Below are positions 45,303 through 55,050 of a stretch of DNA of 64,000 nucleotides, one piece after another. Each line of letters begins with the position of its first letter. The stretch's first letter is position 1. The notes beneath the pieces were generated by a model. It was not told the DNA's origin. It searched no databases and was given only the letters and a program-made list of their open reading frames with translations. This stretch comes from Lasiosphaeria ovina (lineage: Eukaryota; Ascomycota; Sordariomycetes; Sordariales; Lasiosphaeriaceae). The stretch lies in assembly GCA_033439765.1 (NCBI GenBank), contig JAULSN010000001.1:3038001-3102000 (forward strand), in the 5' to 3' direction. The position numbers were made by a program, and so were the translations under genes.

Positions 45303-46042
45303 TATGGTGGTAGTATAGGTATGCTCCGCTGCAGGGAGTTGGCTGGGATGCACCTGGCCGAGGTTATAATATTTCATTTTGCTCCGCTGTATTGTTTTAC
45401 AGTCTTGAAGTGGCTTTAGCATAGCGATGGCGTTCATACGCAGAGGCCAAAAGAATGAGTTGCTGGGAGGCTACTATCACTATTATCCGTATCAAGGAGT
45501 GGGAACGAGATCGTGCATGGTAGGGGTATGACTATTTGCATTTGTTTTATGCAAGACACGTCCCGTAAAGGAGGTCGTGTAAATCTATCAATCATAACAT
45601 ATGCTGAATCGGCACCTAACTGACATTCAACGCCATTCTGCTCCGTATGTATAGAACTTACCTGTCATTGCGTTTTTTTTTTAAACTGTAAAGGCAATTC
45701 CTATTTTTCTTTGCGAACTCCCAAGCTACGTTGCTGCAATATGAGATCTCCCTGTCGGAGCCTGTCTGTTGACTTACCTTTTTTGAGGCCACAGATGGCA
45801 TACACTTACCATGTCTGAAACCAGTAAGTATGCCGGTCAGGCACTTACTCTACCTGCCTGATCCAAAGCGAGCGAGATAATCCAGGAAGGTATCCAGCCA
45901 GCTCATCATGCAATATGCATGCAAGCAGCATCTTACCCCCTGATATCATAGGTAGGTATCCACTTACTTACCTGACTCGTCCCCAAGCCAGAGGCCAAAG
46001 AAATAAATAAATAAAATAAAGTAAACAGAGGAAGGGAAGGGA
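45303..46042. other. Intergenic region
   Basis: AT-rich, no gene seen; contains TAGGTAGGTA and TTACTTACC motifs near 45951-45972. Confidence 0.5.
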
Positions 46043-46273
46043 TCAAGCAACCGTCTCGGCCCGCCGGACAAGCACACCACCATTCGCCGTCTTGCACCCG
46101 CCGCACACGTCCTTGCTCGCCCGGTGCGACAGCCGGTTGCTGCGCCAGCACCGGCCCCGAAGCGTGTCGTCGCCGGCGAGTTTCGCGAGCGCGCACTTCT
46201 TGCGCTCGAGCGTCGCGAACAGCCGCGCCGAGCACACGCGGCAGGTTACGGCGTGGCGCTGGAGGTGGCACAT
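46043..46273 (-). CDS. Small Cys-rich ORF, hypothetical
   Basis: A 76 aa open frame from ATG 46273, in GC-rich sequence that differs from its AT-rich flanks. It starts MCHLQRHAVTCRVCSARL and has further Cys positions in RKKC, GRCWR and DVCGGC, a spacing that could form a small zinc-binding fold. No family recognised, and no intron needed. The GC-rich island and the regular cysteines argue for a real small gene, but the frame is short and chance cannot be excluded. A G16 run on the plus strand lies just upstream of its start. Confidence 0.45.
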   Translation of the reverse strand: MCHLQRHAVTCRVCSARLFATLERKKCALAKLAGDDTLRGRCWRSNRLSHRASKDVCGGCKTANGGVLVRRAETVA

Positions 46274-47144
46274 TTTTACGGTATGTTCTCTGTGGGGGGG
46301 GGGGGGGGGCTTGGTGATGGTGGTGGTGGTTTCTCCTCCTTTCTTTTGTAGAATGAGATTGGATGAGCGATGGATGGGAATGGGATGGGATAGGGGGTTT
46401 GGAATCCCGAGATGGCGCGGCAGGATATTTATACCGTACTCACAGCCTGTACCCTGCCACCAGGCGAAAGATAATGCCCTTGTAATCGCGAGAGAGAGGA
46501 TAAAGCAGAGCGTGTGCCTAGGTCAAAGAGAAGACAATCGGGTTGCGTGAGAGAAAGGGGACGCCCAGACTCGTGCCCTTCGTGACAAAGGAACGGGAAC
46601 AATTTGACAAAGAGGCTGCCGTGCTATTATTGGCCTGGGGAGGGAGGATAGGTCGTCTATTGTGTGGAGGCACAAGAGGGAGGCCGGGAAGGATGGTAGC
46701 CAGGACGTGGAGTGGTGAATCTCTGGGATACTCCGGACATACTGTGTAGTAGTCAGACCGCACTAACAGAACTAGTTCTCGGAGAAAAGACTTGGTATTG
46801 ATTATCACACGTACATGTAATATACCTACCTACCTAGGTGCCGACGCAAAAATCCCGCAGCCGCCACCAAGTTATTACACAGACAAGAGCCAACCATAAA
46901 CCAACCTTACGCGAGGGAGACATAGCCAAGCAAGAGACCCTCACAGAGCCCCCGACGCCCATGGCCACAATGGGGTATTTATACGGTAAAAACGAACTAG
47001 TATAGAAGAAGGGAAGACGAGCAGAGGAGAAACCGCCCCTATAAATCATTACCACCATTGTATAGCAATTCGTAAAATATAGCAACTGGTAAAGTAAACA
47101 AAAAAGGAAACATGGAAGAATTACCGATATAGCCCCCTACGCGC
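46274..47144. other. Intergenic region
   Basis: Holds a G16 run (46294-46309) and an ATACCTACCTACCTAGGTG patch (~46821-46839). No gene seen. Confidence 0.5.
46294..46309 (+). repeat. Poly-G run (16 G)
   Basis: Run of 16 G a few bases upstream of the small Cys-rich minus-strand ORF (C-run in its sense orientation). Confidence 0.88.
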
Positions 47145-49271
47145 CTACGTAATCGTCTCGGCCGTCACCGGCCCAGATGGCAGCGGCGTCTCGTGGCCGG
47201 GCTCTTCCTCGCCCTTCTGGCCCGCAGGCACGCGGGGCGGCGCGTCGGCGAGGCCGAGGCGCTGCATAATAGCAACAGCGACCTTGTTCTCGTCGCGCAG
47301 GGCGTCCTCGTCGGCCTTCTGGTCCTGCAGAAACTCCTTCTCCCTGGCGGCGCTCTGCGACGTGTCCTGGCGGGCGGCCATGTCGCGGCGGTAGGCGTCG
47401 GGGGCGAGCAGCTTGTCGCGGCGGTGGGTCAGCTTGCCGACGGCGTCCTTGCCCTTGCGGCGCAGGTTGACGTAGGCCTCGAGGCCGACGAGTATGGTAT
47501 AGCTCTTGGAGATGCTGACGTGCGACGTGTCGACGCCCTCGTCCTTGAGGCTGCGCACGAAGGCGCGGAAGTTGGCCGCCGGCGGACGGTAGTGGCCGCT
47601 CAGCGGCGACAGGCTCGACAGGCGGCCGTCCTTGATCTTGATGAGCCCCGCGGCCGAGATGCGGCTGCCCTGCAGGAAAGACGAGTGCTGGAAGGCACCG
47701 CTGTTCTTGATGCCCACGTACAGCCGGAAGCTCGTGTCGGCGACGAAGATCCACGTGTTCTTCTTGACCGTCTTGCGCAGCAGCTTGTTGAGGATGGTGC
47801 TGGCGGACACGTGCTTGATCTTCTTGACGCCCTTGGCCTGGTCGAGGCTCGGCGTCGCGTACCGCTTGGCGCGCGCCGCCTCCTCCAAGCCGGATGCGTG
47901 GTGGTGCTCGTCGTCCGACGAAGACGACGACGAAGACGACGACGACGACGACGACGACGACGACAAGCTGGAATCGCCCAGCAGCCTGGTGGAGTTGTCG
48001 GATATGCCCTGGTAGGCGGGGGTGGGGTCGTCGCTGGGGACGATGCCGTGGACCGAGTCCTTCCACTTCTCCGTCGTGTCGATGCGCGCGCCGTTCTTGG
48101 CCCAGCACAGGCGGCCATGGTCGTCGACCTTGACGAGGTAGTACTGGCGCTCCTCGCGTGTCAGGTAGCGGACCTGCTCCTTGTCGAGGCGCTCGCGCGG
48201 ACAGGCCTCAATGTCGAGCTGGCGGCCCTCGCCGTAGTCGAGCCAGTAGAAGAAGTTCTCATTGGTGTCGGCCTTTTTCCACTCCTCGTGGTAGACGCGT
48301 AGGTTGGACCCGTAGCGGTGCTTCAGGTCGACCATCTCGAGGAAGTAGCTCAGGCCCATCATCTTGGCGTTCTTCTTGCGGCGCGCCTTCTCCTCGTCCC
48401 TCTTTTTCCGCGCCAGCTTCTCGGCCTTGCGCTGCTCGTCACTGGAGTCGGAGGACGACGAAGACGAAGACGACGACGAAGACGACGAGGACGACGACGA
48501 GGAGCCGCTCGAGATGCTCTCGGCGTCGACGTCACCGCCGGCGCGGCGAGCAATGGTCGATGCCTTCTTCCACTTCTGGCGCGCAGTGGGCGACCGGCTG
48601 CTGAGCAACCCGCGGGGGCTGTTGGGCTCGTCCGTCTCTGGGGCTGAGGAGACGTCTCCGCTTCCGTCGTCGGCGTCGCGGGCCCTTGGTTTTGTCATCT
48701 CGCGCCACTGGGCCTCTCGGATAGCAAGCACCCATCTCGTTGACGCGTCAATGCCCAGCCCCTTTATCTCGCGCCGTGCCCGATAGCCACGGTAGGAGCG
48801 CTGGATGACGGTCGCGGCCTTTGTGCGCGTGCCGTCGTCGGTCGAGTGAGTTGAGCGGTGGCCGAATCCGTGGAGACCAAGGCGGTTGAGCAGGCGGCCA
48901 TGGCGGCTCTCGCTGTGCGGCTCTGGCTTGTCGTGCTCCTTGTCGTCGTGGCCGGGCGGCGGGGCCGGGTCGGCGGTTTGCTGCTGGTGAAGCTCCCGCG
49001 ACCGGCGCTTGAGGTCGGCCTCGCGCTGCCTCTGCACGTCGGCAATGTGCGCAAACTCGTCCTTGGACGGCGTCACCAGCGAGTCCAGGTACTCCTGGTG
49101 ACGCCGAGCGGCGCCAAAAGAAGCCTGCGAGGTGGCGGTTCCCGGCCTGGCAAGCCGTTCAGGTTGAGGTTCAGGGGGGTGCTGCGCAAAGTCGCCGCTT
49201 GGTGGTGGGGGTGGGGTTGGAGGGGTGACGCCGGCCGCGGGCGGCTCTAGCTTGGCAGTGTCGTTATCCAT
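47145..49271 (-). CDS. IQM-like IQ-motif calmodulin-binding protein
   Basis: Intronless; from ATG 49271 it encodes 708 aa. The frame is open further upstream (to 49433), but that part looks like leader, including T/A-tracts. Order: Pro-rich N-terminus, basic helical stretch, IQ motif IQRSYRGYRARR (residues 155-166), first Ser run (about 255-275), then a conserved region FFYWLDYGEGRQLD, with YYLVKVDDHGRLCW following, then a second Ser run and a C-terminal domain with TWIFVADTSFRLYVGIK. This arrangement matches IQM-type calmodulin-binding proteins known from plants, which have fungal relatives. A calmodulin-dependent role is inferred. Both Ser runs are TCG/TCC repeats, so the DNA is a GAC-type microsatellite likely to vary in length. 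Confidence 0.8.
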   Translation of the reverse strand: MDNDTAKLEPPAAGVTPPTPPPPPSGDFAQHPPEPQPERLARPGTATSQASFGAARRHQEYLDSLVTPSKDEFAHIADVQRQREADLKRRSRELHQQQTADPAPPPGHDDKEHDKPEPHSESRHGRLLNRLGLHGFGHRSTHSTDDGTRTKAATVIQRSYRGYRARREIKGLGIDASTRWVLAIREAQWREMTKPRARDADDGSGDVSSAPETDEPNSPRGLLSSRSPTARQKWKKASTIARRAGGDVDAESISSGSSSSSSSSSSSSSSSSSSDSSDEQRKAEKLARKKRDEEKARRKKNAKMMGLSYFLEMVDLKHRYGSNLRVYHEEWKKADTNENFFYWLDYGEGRQLDIEACPRERLDKEQVRYLTREERQYYLVKVDDHGRLCWAKNGARIDTTEKWKDSVHGIVPSDDPTPAYQGISDNSTRLLGDSSLSSSSSSSSSSSSSSSSDDEHHHASGLEEAARAKRYATPSLDQAKGVKKIKHVSASTILNKLLRKTVKKNTWIFVADTSFRLYVGIKNSGAFQHSSFLQGSRISAAGLIKIKDGRLSSLSPLSGHYRPPAANFRAFVRSLKDEGVDTSHVSISKSYTILVGLEAYVNLRRKGKDAVGKLTHRRDKLLAPDAYRRDMAARQDTSQSAAREKEFLQDQKADEDALRDENKVAVAIMQRLGLADAPPRVPAGQKGEEEPGHETPLPSGPVTAETIT

Positions 49272-50031
49272 CGATCGAGTCTTCGTCTGCCTGAGGGGAT
49301 GAGAATGGAACTGGACCTTTGTCGCACAATGTCGCGGTTGTCTAAAAAAAACAAAAAACAAAGGACAGCGACGGGTTATCCGGGAGGAGAGCTTGATGCA
49401 GATCCTATAGGACGCATGCTGGTTCGTGTGCACCGCCGGTTAACCCGATGCGCGCGATGGAGGAGGGGAGGGAGGGGAGGGGTCCATTCAGCTAATTGTC
49501 GTTGGCGCCTGCGCCCGCCCGCCCCGCGACGACATGCGAAGCTCGAGAACGGGCGGGCTGAGTGTGAGCATGGCGTGGCGTGCCGTCCGGCCTTGGCATT
49601 CCAAGTTTTGGACAGTTCTGCACATAACTTTCTACGACGTCCAAGTAGCACCACTCAATTCGCCTGCCCGTCAGCGTCATGGCGGTATATTGACAAGTGA
49701 TTATTACCTTATAATACAACTTTTAGCCTGCAAAAGGGATGGGGGTGGGGAGGGGACGGGTACGCTGATTTGCGGGGATTTGGGTTCTGATCTAACTTGA
49801 AGGCAACACACTCTCTCAGCTTACTGCGTAACGCCGGTGGCTGCTTATCTGCGAGTAAACACGTAAAACATTTGAAGCACTGATGATAAGCCACCCGAGA
49901 TAAGATATCGTGAATATACCCAAAGACAATATTGGAAACCTCTGCGAGCTGCCATCCTTTCCACAGTATTATCACATTATACTCCCCTGTCTTGGACCAC
50001 AATCCGACACAGTTCTCCCCTGAGAAGATGC
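49272..50031. other. Intergenic region upstream of the IQM-like gene
   Basis: No gene seen; a CGCCTGCGCCCGCCC-type GC patch (~49506-49520) may be part of the promoter of the IQM-like gene. Confidence 0.5.
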
Positions 50032-51012
50032 CTAAGCCGCAAACATGGTCGACGCCGAAACAGCCTCCCACTCGTCGAGCAGCGCCAGCGTCTTGGCGCA
50101 CTTGTCCCTGACGACGGTGAGCGCGTCGGTGCCGAGGACGAGGCGGACGGGCACGGGCCGGCCGTCGGCGGCGCCCGACCTGGTGAGCACGTCGACGATG
50201 GCCACGGCGCACTTGTCCACGTCGCCCGGCTGGTTGCGGTTGTACGCGTTGAGCGCCCCGCGCGTCGCCGCCACTGCCGTGCCATCGTACACGTCCAGCT
50301 GCCGCGCCGTTACTATCCGGTGGTCTCCTCCTCCCCCGGCGCCGTTGCCCTGTACTAGGAATCCAGTCCGCGTGTACCCCGGTTCCACCACGCACACGTC
50401 GATGCCAAACGGCGCAAGCTCCTCGGCGAGGCCCTCCGTCATGCCACTCACTGCCCATTTGGTGCTGCAGTCTTTTGTTTTAAAGCCAGAACGTTAGCAA
50501 ACTGGCTTGAGAGTTTCCGAAGCAGATAAAATCCCCCCCAAAAAAAACTCACAGTGCGCCACGGCCGGCCCCGAGCCCCAGCTGCCGAGGCTCCCGAACG
50601 TGGCGAGCGCCGCCTGGTGCCTGCCGCCGGCCTCGGACGCCGCGGCGCGCAGGTGCTTGGCGGCGGCGCGGGAGACGTTGAACGTGCCGAGGACGTTGGT
50701 GTTGAAGAGGGCCGCGACCTCGCGGGCGCTGGCCTCCTCGACGGCGCCCTCGAGGATGTAGCCGGCGCAGTTGGCGACGTGCGTGATGCGCCCATACACG
50801 GCGGCGGCGGCGGCCAGCTTGCCCGCCAGCACCTCGTCGTCGCTCGTCACGTCCACGTCCAGCACTGCCGCGCCCGCTGCTTTGAGCCCGCCCAGCTTGG
50901 AAGAGTCGCGCGCCGACGCGACTACCTTGTGGCCGCGCCGCAGCGCCTCGTGCGCGATGGCCTCGCCGAACCCGCTCGACGCCCCCGTGATGAACCAGAC
51001 GATGTCGCTCAT
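50032..51012 (-). CDS. Short-chain dehydrogenase/reductase (classical)
   Basis: Two exons on the minus strand, 50553-51012 and 50032-50471, give 299 aa. The Rossmann NAD(P) motif TGASSGFG is at residues 9-16, a variant NCAG replaces NNAG, and the catalytic Tyr/Lys pair is YCSTK (154-158), restored only by using the acceptor AAAAG at 50472 after a GTGAGT donor. The C-terminal part, with VEPGYTRTGFL, closes the SDR fold. Substrate unknown. The neighbours do not suggest a pathway, so it could be a general carbonyl or alcohol oxidoreductase. Confidence 0.83.
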
Positions 51013-51117
51013 TGTTGTGGTGTTCTGTGTGTCCGTGTCTTGTGTCTAGTGAGGTTTTAGGAGGTGAATAAGACGAGGTTCTTCGGTATATAGTTAAAAA
51101 ACGATGATATCTCGTGG

Positions 51118-51129
51118 TGATGATGATGG

Positions 51130-51160
<31 letters not shown>
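51118..51160 (+). repeat. (GAT)n microsatellite
   Basis: Near-perfect GAT trinucleotide tract with one GGT interruption, upstream of the short-chain dehydrogenase. Confidence 0.9.
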
Positions 51161-51891
51161 AATGAGCTCGACTCAGACCCCCTGAGGCGAGCGACCACTC
51201 TGGTCTTTATAGACCTTGGTTCCATCATGTCTGTCTGCTAATTCCATTTCGCCGACGTGTTGCTAGAATAAACTCCGGTGCCAAGCTGGATTTCTTGTTT
51301 GGAGACAGCTGGAGTCCGAAGGAATCGCACTACGTAGCACTGGCCGTCGGCGATTAACAGCCGGTGGTGCGTCTGCTTATCTCCGAACGTCTGCTTGGGA
51401 CCCAAACCCCGCGTGAGAAAGTTACGAAGCTCCGCGGGATTCATTTTCAACCCCGATTCCCAGCGAAATCGCTGTCTAGAATCCGGCGTCAATTTGAGCT
51501 GGATTAGAAACACCACTGGGCATGAAAGACCCAGAATGTCTTATACGGTGCCTGGTACTTCCATCGCTAGTGGTTTGTGTAGCTTGAGCCGACCTTTTTT
51601 AAAAAAAAAAATTTAATTATTTATTTCTGATTCATCAGCTCGGAATGAAACCGAAGAGGCTCGCACATACCGGCATGCCATGTCATATGCCTCTCGAGAG
51701 CAGAAGAGTCGCGGTCACAGGGCGATGAGCACCGCAAGTCAATTCTCAACCAGAACTCAACCTACGGATACTCACATCAGAAACGCAAACAGAAAGGGAC
51801 GCGCCAGGGCTGTACTGAATAGGTAGCATCAATGGATCCGCATCTACGTCTAAGCAGCGTGAGATTATCCAATACTATTAGAATTACTACC

Positions 51892-51915
51892 GAAGAAGAA
51901 GAAGAAGAAGAAGAA
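51892..51915 (+). repeat. (GAA)8 microsatellite
   Basis: GAA trinucleotide tract in intergenic DNA, followed by A-rich sequence. Confidence 0.85.
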
Positions 51916-52091
51916 AAAGAGAAGAAACAAAACGAAAAAAAAAAAATGGGAACACAAGTAGTTAGGTACAGCGAATGCAATGCGTGCTAGAGAAAAAAAT
52001 AAAATAAAGAAGAAAAATACTGGCATTAATCCTCCAGAGCCGCCGGCGGGAATTTCGGATCGGGGTCATGGGACGGAACGGTTAAGCACAA

Positions 52092-53275
52092 TCATGAGAA
52101 GAGAAACTCCTTCAGGACGGGAGAGCCTGAGAACTCCGGGTTTAAGAGTATGCAGCTTCGTGTAGTGAAGACGATGTTAGTGGATTATCCGCCTCTCTGG
52201 TTTACCATATCATCCAGGAAGGGGTTGAAAGGGTATATTAAGAAGGGAAAAGGAGGGTTGATGTCGCTTGCATCAGCCAAGGCACGGCTAGGTAGGTAGA
52301 ACAAAGCCACTTCCCACTCACTTTAGGAAATACTGCAGACCAGCCCGCCTCTTCTCGAGGAAGCGCGGCTTAAAGTTTGAGAGGATGCTCTTGGGCGGCA
52401 GGACCGGCACGGCGGCCTCGAAGCCGGGGAACGTCTGCACGAGCCGGCGGCGCAGGTCGTCAAACTCCGAGTACCGCTTCCGGATGTTCATGTGAGAGCC
52501 CTGGAGTTGTTTGCGGGGTTAGAGGTTTTGGGACTCTCTTGTTGACTGTGTGTGCGATTGATTGCGGAGAGAAGAGGGAGTAACTCACATTCAGCGTCTG
52601 GACGCGAATATTCCACACGACAAACGCGCCAATGTTGGTGGTGCTGCCGTTGACCATGACCGAGTCGGTGATCTCGACGCTCTTGGCCCAGCAGGCGCGG
52701 TTGCGGTCGCGGCCGATGACGTTGGCGGCGCGCCGGTTTTGGTCATCATCGTCGTCGTCGCACTCGTTGTCCTGCAGCGTGATGGCCCCCGCGGGTAGCA
52801 CGCTCTCGACCGACACGTTGGACACGGTCCGGCCGTGCCCGTGGGCCCAGTACGGCGGCGACGTCACCGACGGCGACGTCATAGTCTCGGAGCCCGAGCC
52901 GATCCCGTCTTCCGAGCCGCCGCCGCCGTGGTTGTTACTTCCTCCATGGCCGTTCCCGTTGACGTGGAGGTAGTGGTTATCGGCGCTGGCGGTGGTGGCA
53001 GCAGAGGAGTCATCGTCGTCGCCGTCGTCGTGGCCCAGAGAAGGGAATCCGAGCTGGTGTTGGTGCTGGTGCTTGCCCACCGCCGCTGCGATGCGCCCCC
53101 CGGCCTTTCTGCTTTCCTCTTTCCAATCTGTCGACACAGTCAGAGGAGCAGCATTAAAGTCTGTGAAGCTTCGGCTGGTGCGTGGTTCGTCGAAGGCGGT
53201 ATCGGCGTTGTTTCCGCCGATGCTGCCGGTGGGAGCTGTGGGTTGGCCATGGTGGTGTTCAATCTCTGACGCCAT
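52092..53275 (-). CDS. ypt35: PX-domain protein, YPT35-like
   Basis: Three exons on the minus strand, 52589-53275, 52322-52500 and 52092-52155, give 309 aa. The N-terminal ~180 residues are low-complexity (His/Gln, Asp, Gly/Ser). The PX domain (about 190-309) has RVQTLNGSHMNIRKRYSEF, PPK, and a final FLNCILLNPEFSGSPVLKE, which requires the third exon. Without that small exon the protein would stop at a TGA inside the GTGAGT donor of intron 2. The branch site CACTAAC before the last acceptor is strong. PX domains bind phosphatidylinositol 3-phosphate on endosomes; yeast Ypt35 marks endosome/vacuole-mitochondrion contacts. The RRYSEF-type lipid-binding motif is present as KRYSEF. Confidence 0.85.
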
Positions 53276-53967
53276 TCACGCCATCTGGGGGTGAGGCAGG
53301 GCACGCCTCGTCCACCGCGAGCCCGTATTCTCCTCCTGGATTGTGTCGGCGCTGTTGCTGCTGGGCGCACGCGTGAGAGGCTCTGGCAAAGTGAAGGAAT
53401 TGGTAAGTGCAGCAGAGCTTTGCGCTTCAATTGCGAGTTGCGACTGGGGCGACTTTGCGAGTGCGATTGCGCTTGCGATTGCGCTTGCGATTGCGGGTTT
53501 CTCGGTCGGATTCGTCGACAGTCGTCTCTGGATAATAAAAGCAAACAATTCCTTCGGGCTCTGTAATTCTGTGTTTGCGCAAGGATTCGATAATGCAAAA
53601 CAAGAGCAAAGGGCTTCGACTAATAATAATCAGAACAAACAACACCGACGTGCGAGCGCACAAGAGAAGCACGAGACGATGAGGGTGACGAGGGAGTGTC
53701 GCCGCTGGTGGCCGGCTGGCAGCTGCCAGGCGGGCGCAACCAAACGATCGTCATTGCCGCCCCGGCGGGCGGTCCCGCCCCCATCCATCTAAACAGCGCC
53801 CGAGCCCCATTGGCCAACCACCAGCCGTCTTGCGGGATCTGACCAGGGCTTCAATAGAGGTACCCTAACCCTGAGAGATAAGATATGGTTACTGTAAGTT
53901 CCAGTTCAAGTATCACGGATACAGAGCCAGTCTCCATCAACAGACTCTCGAGAGTACGAGCTTGTCA
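53276..53967. other. Intergenic region before tRNA-Ala
   Basis: No gene seen. A GCGATTGCGCTTGC-type simple repeat sits near 53461-53492. Promoter of the minus-strand PX gene. Confidence 0.5.
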
Positions 53968-54058
53968 GGGCTAATGGTCTAGTGGTTTGATTTCTGTTTA
54001 GCAATGAACCTTTCATCGCCTCTACAGACGGTCCCGCGTTCGATCCGCGGTTAGTCCA
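53968..54058 (+). tRNA. tRNA-Ala (AGC) with 19-base intron
   Basis: A full cloverleaf can be drawn by hand. The acceptor stem GGGCTAA pairs with TTAGTCC, with G3-U70, the alanine identity pair. The D-stem is GTC/GAT and the anticodon stem TCTGT pairs with ACAGA. The variable loop is CGGTC, the T-arm CCGCG-TTCGATC-CGCGG is perfect, and the discriminator base is A. The anticodon AGC is at 54000-54002. An intron of 19 bases (54004-54022) sits one base 3' of the anticodon, the normal eukaryotic position. The body differs from the usual alanine tRNA sequence I remember for filamentous fungi. Confidence 0.85.
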
Positions 54059-54515
54059 AATCACAAGCAACACCCTGATTTTTTGCCGAGCAGCTTATCC
54101 TTCCTTCAACTTGGATAATACTTATTTTTGTTGTTTGACCACACATCCTTGTTGGCCTATTTTCTCGATTTTGGTATTGTTGTTTTTGTCATAGGCCTTC
54201 CATCATGTCATGTCACTGCGTCGTTCCCTTTCCTGTTCTTCGTTGTTCCAACCAATAATACCCTGACGCCAAAACCTTCAACATCCCAAAGGATAAATTT
54301 CTGAAAACTCCAATGGATGCCCCTTCCAAAGCCCTAGCCCCGACCTGCCACTTATACGCCGCGAAATATCCAGTTGTGTGGTATATGCCTTTACCAAGAA
54401 GCCCAGAAAGAAGAGGAGAAGAAAACAACAAAAGAAAAGCCGATTCATCCCGTCATGCACACACGTAGGCATTCGTGACCGTGACTATGTAACATCTCCT
54501 GCCCAACTTGGTTAC
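54059..54515. other. Intergenic region after tRNA-Ala
   Basis: The T-rich sequence after the tRNA (from ~54079, TTTTTTGCC-like) can serve as the RNA polymerase III terminator. No other gene seen. Confidence 0.45.
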
Positions 54516-55019
54516 CTACCGCGCATGGTAGTAATATCCACCGTCATAGCCTGCCGGGTCCGGGAGTTCGTGGCGTGGTTGTTGCTCTGGACCATGCCAC
54601 ACCTCCTCCGGCTGTCGCTGCTGCTGCGAGAAACCCAATGGTGCTGGTGCTAGCCCTGTCTCGTGAGAGGCATCTAGCTCGTTTGCACGCTGAGAGGCTT
54701 CCAATTCCTCCGCATGATAGAAGCCCTGGCCCGGCCCTTGCAGGGGAGGAGATGGTTGTCGATCCGCTGGGTGATCATCGTAGGAGCCCTGTCTGTAGTG
54801 TTGTTGCTGGGGAGCGCCCCAGTGCCCGGCAGCTCCCGGCGGCGCGGCCACTGGATTGCTCCCGTCAACCTCGTACCACTCGGGCGGCGGGCTACCTTGC
54901 GCCTCGGCGACGGCTGTCGCTCCGCTTCCCGTCGTCAGGGCCGACTGCCGGTCGCCTTTCTTTGCGGTAGGCGACGGCGTGCCCAGCAGAGTGGTGAACC
55001 CGGAACTGCTGCGCTGGTG

Positions 55020-55050
<31 letters not shown>

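Larger units (their letters stand above)
51013..52091. other. Intergenic region
   Basis: Contains a GAT microsatellite (51118-51160), a GAA microsatellite (51892-51915) and A/T tracts. A 92-codon minus frame at 51238-51516 is not supported by any feature I recognise. Confidence 0.5.

Noticed and set aside
47193..48302. Plus-strand 369-codon frame opposite the IQM-like gene
   Set aside because: Ser-run antisense gives an Asp/Arg-rich low-complexity product; the minus frame has recognisable domains.
51238..51516. Minus frame of 92 codons
   Set aside because: No recognisable family or partner exon; could be a relic, but evidence is too weak to list as a gene.
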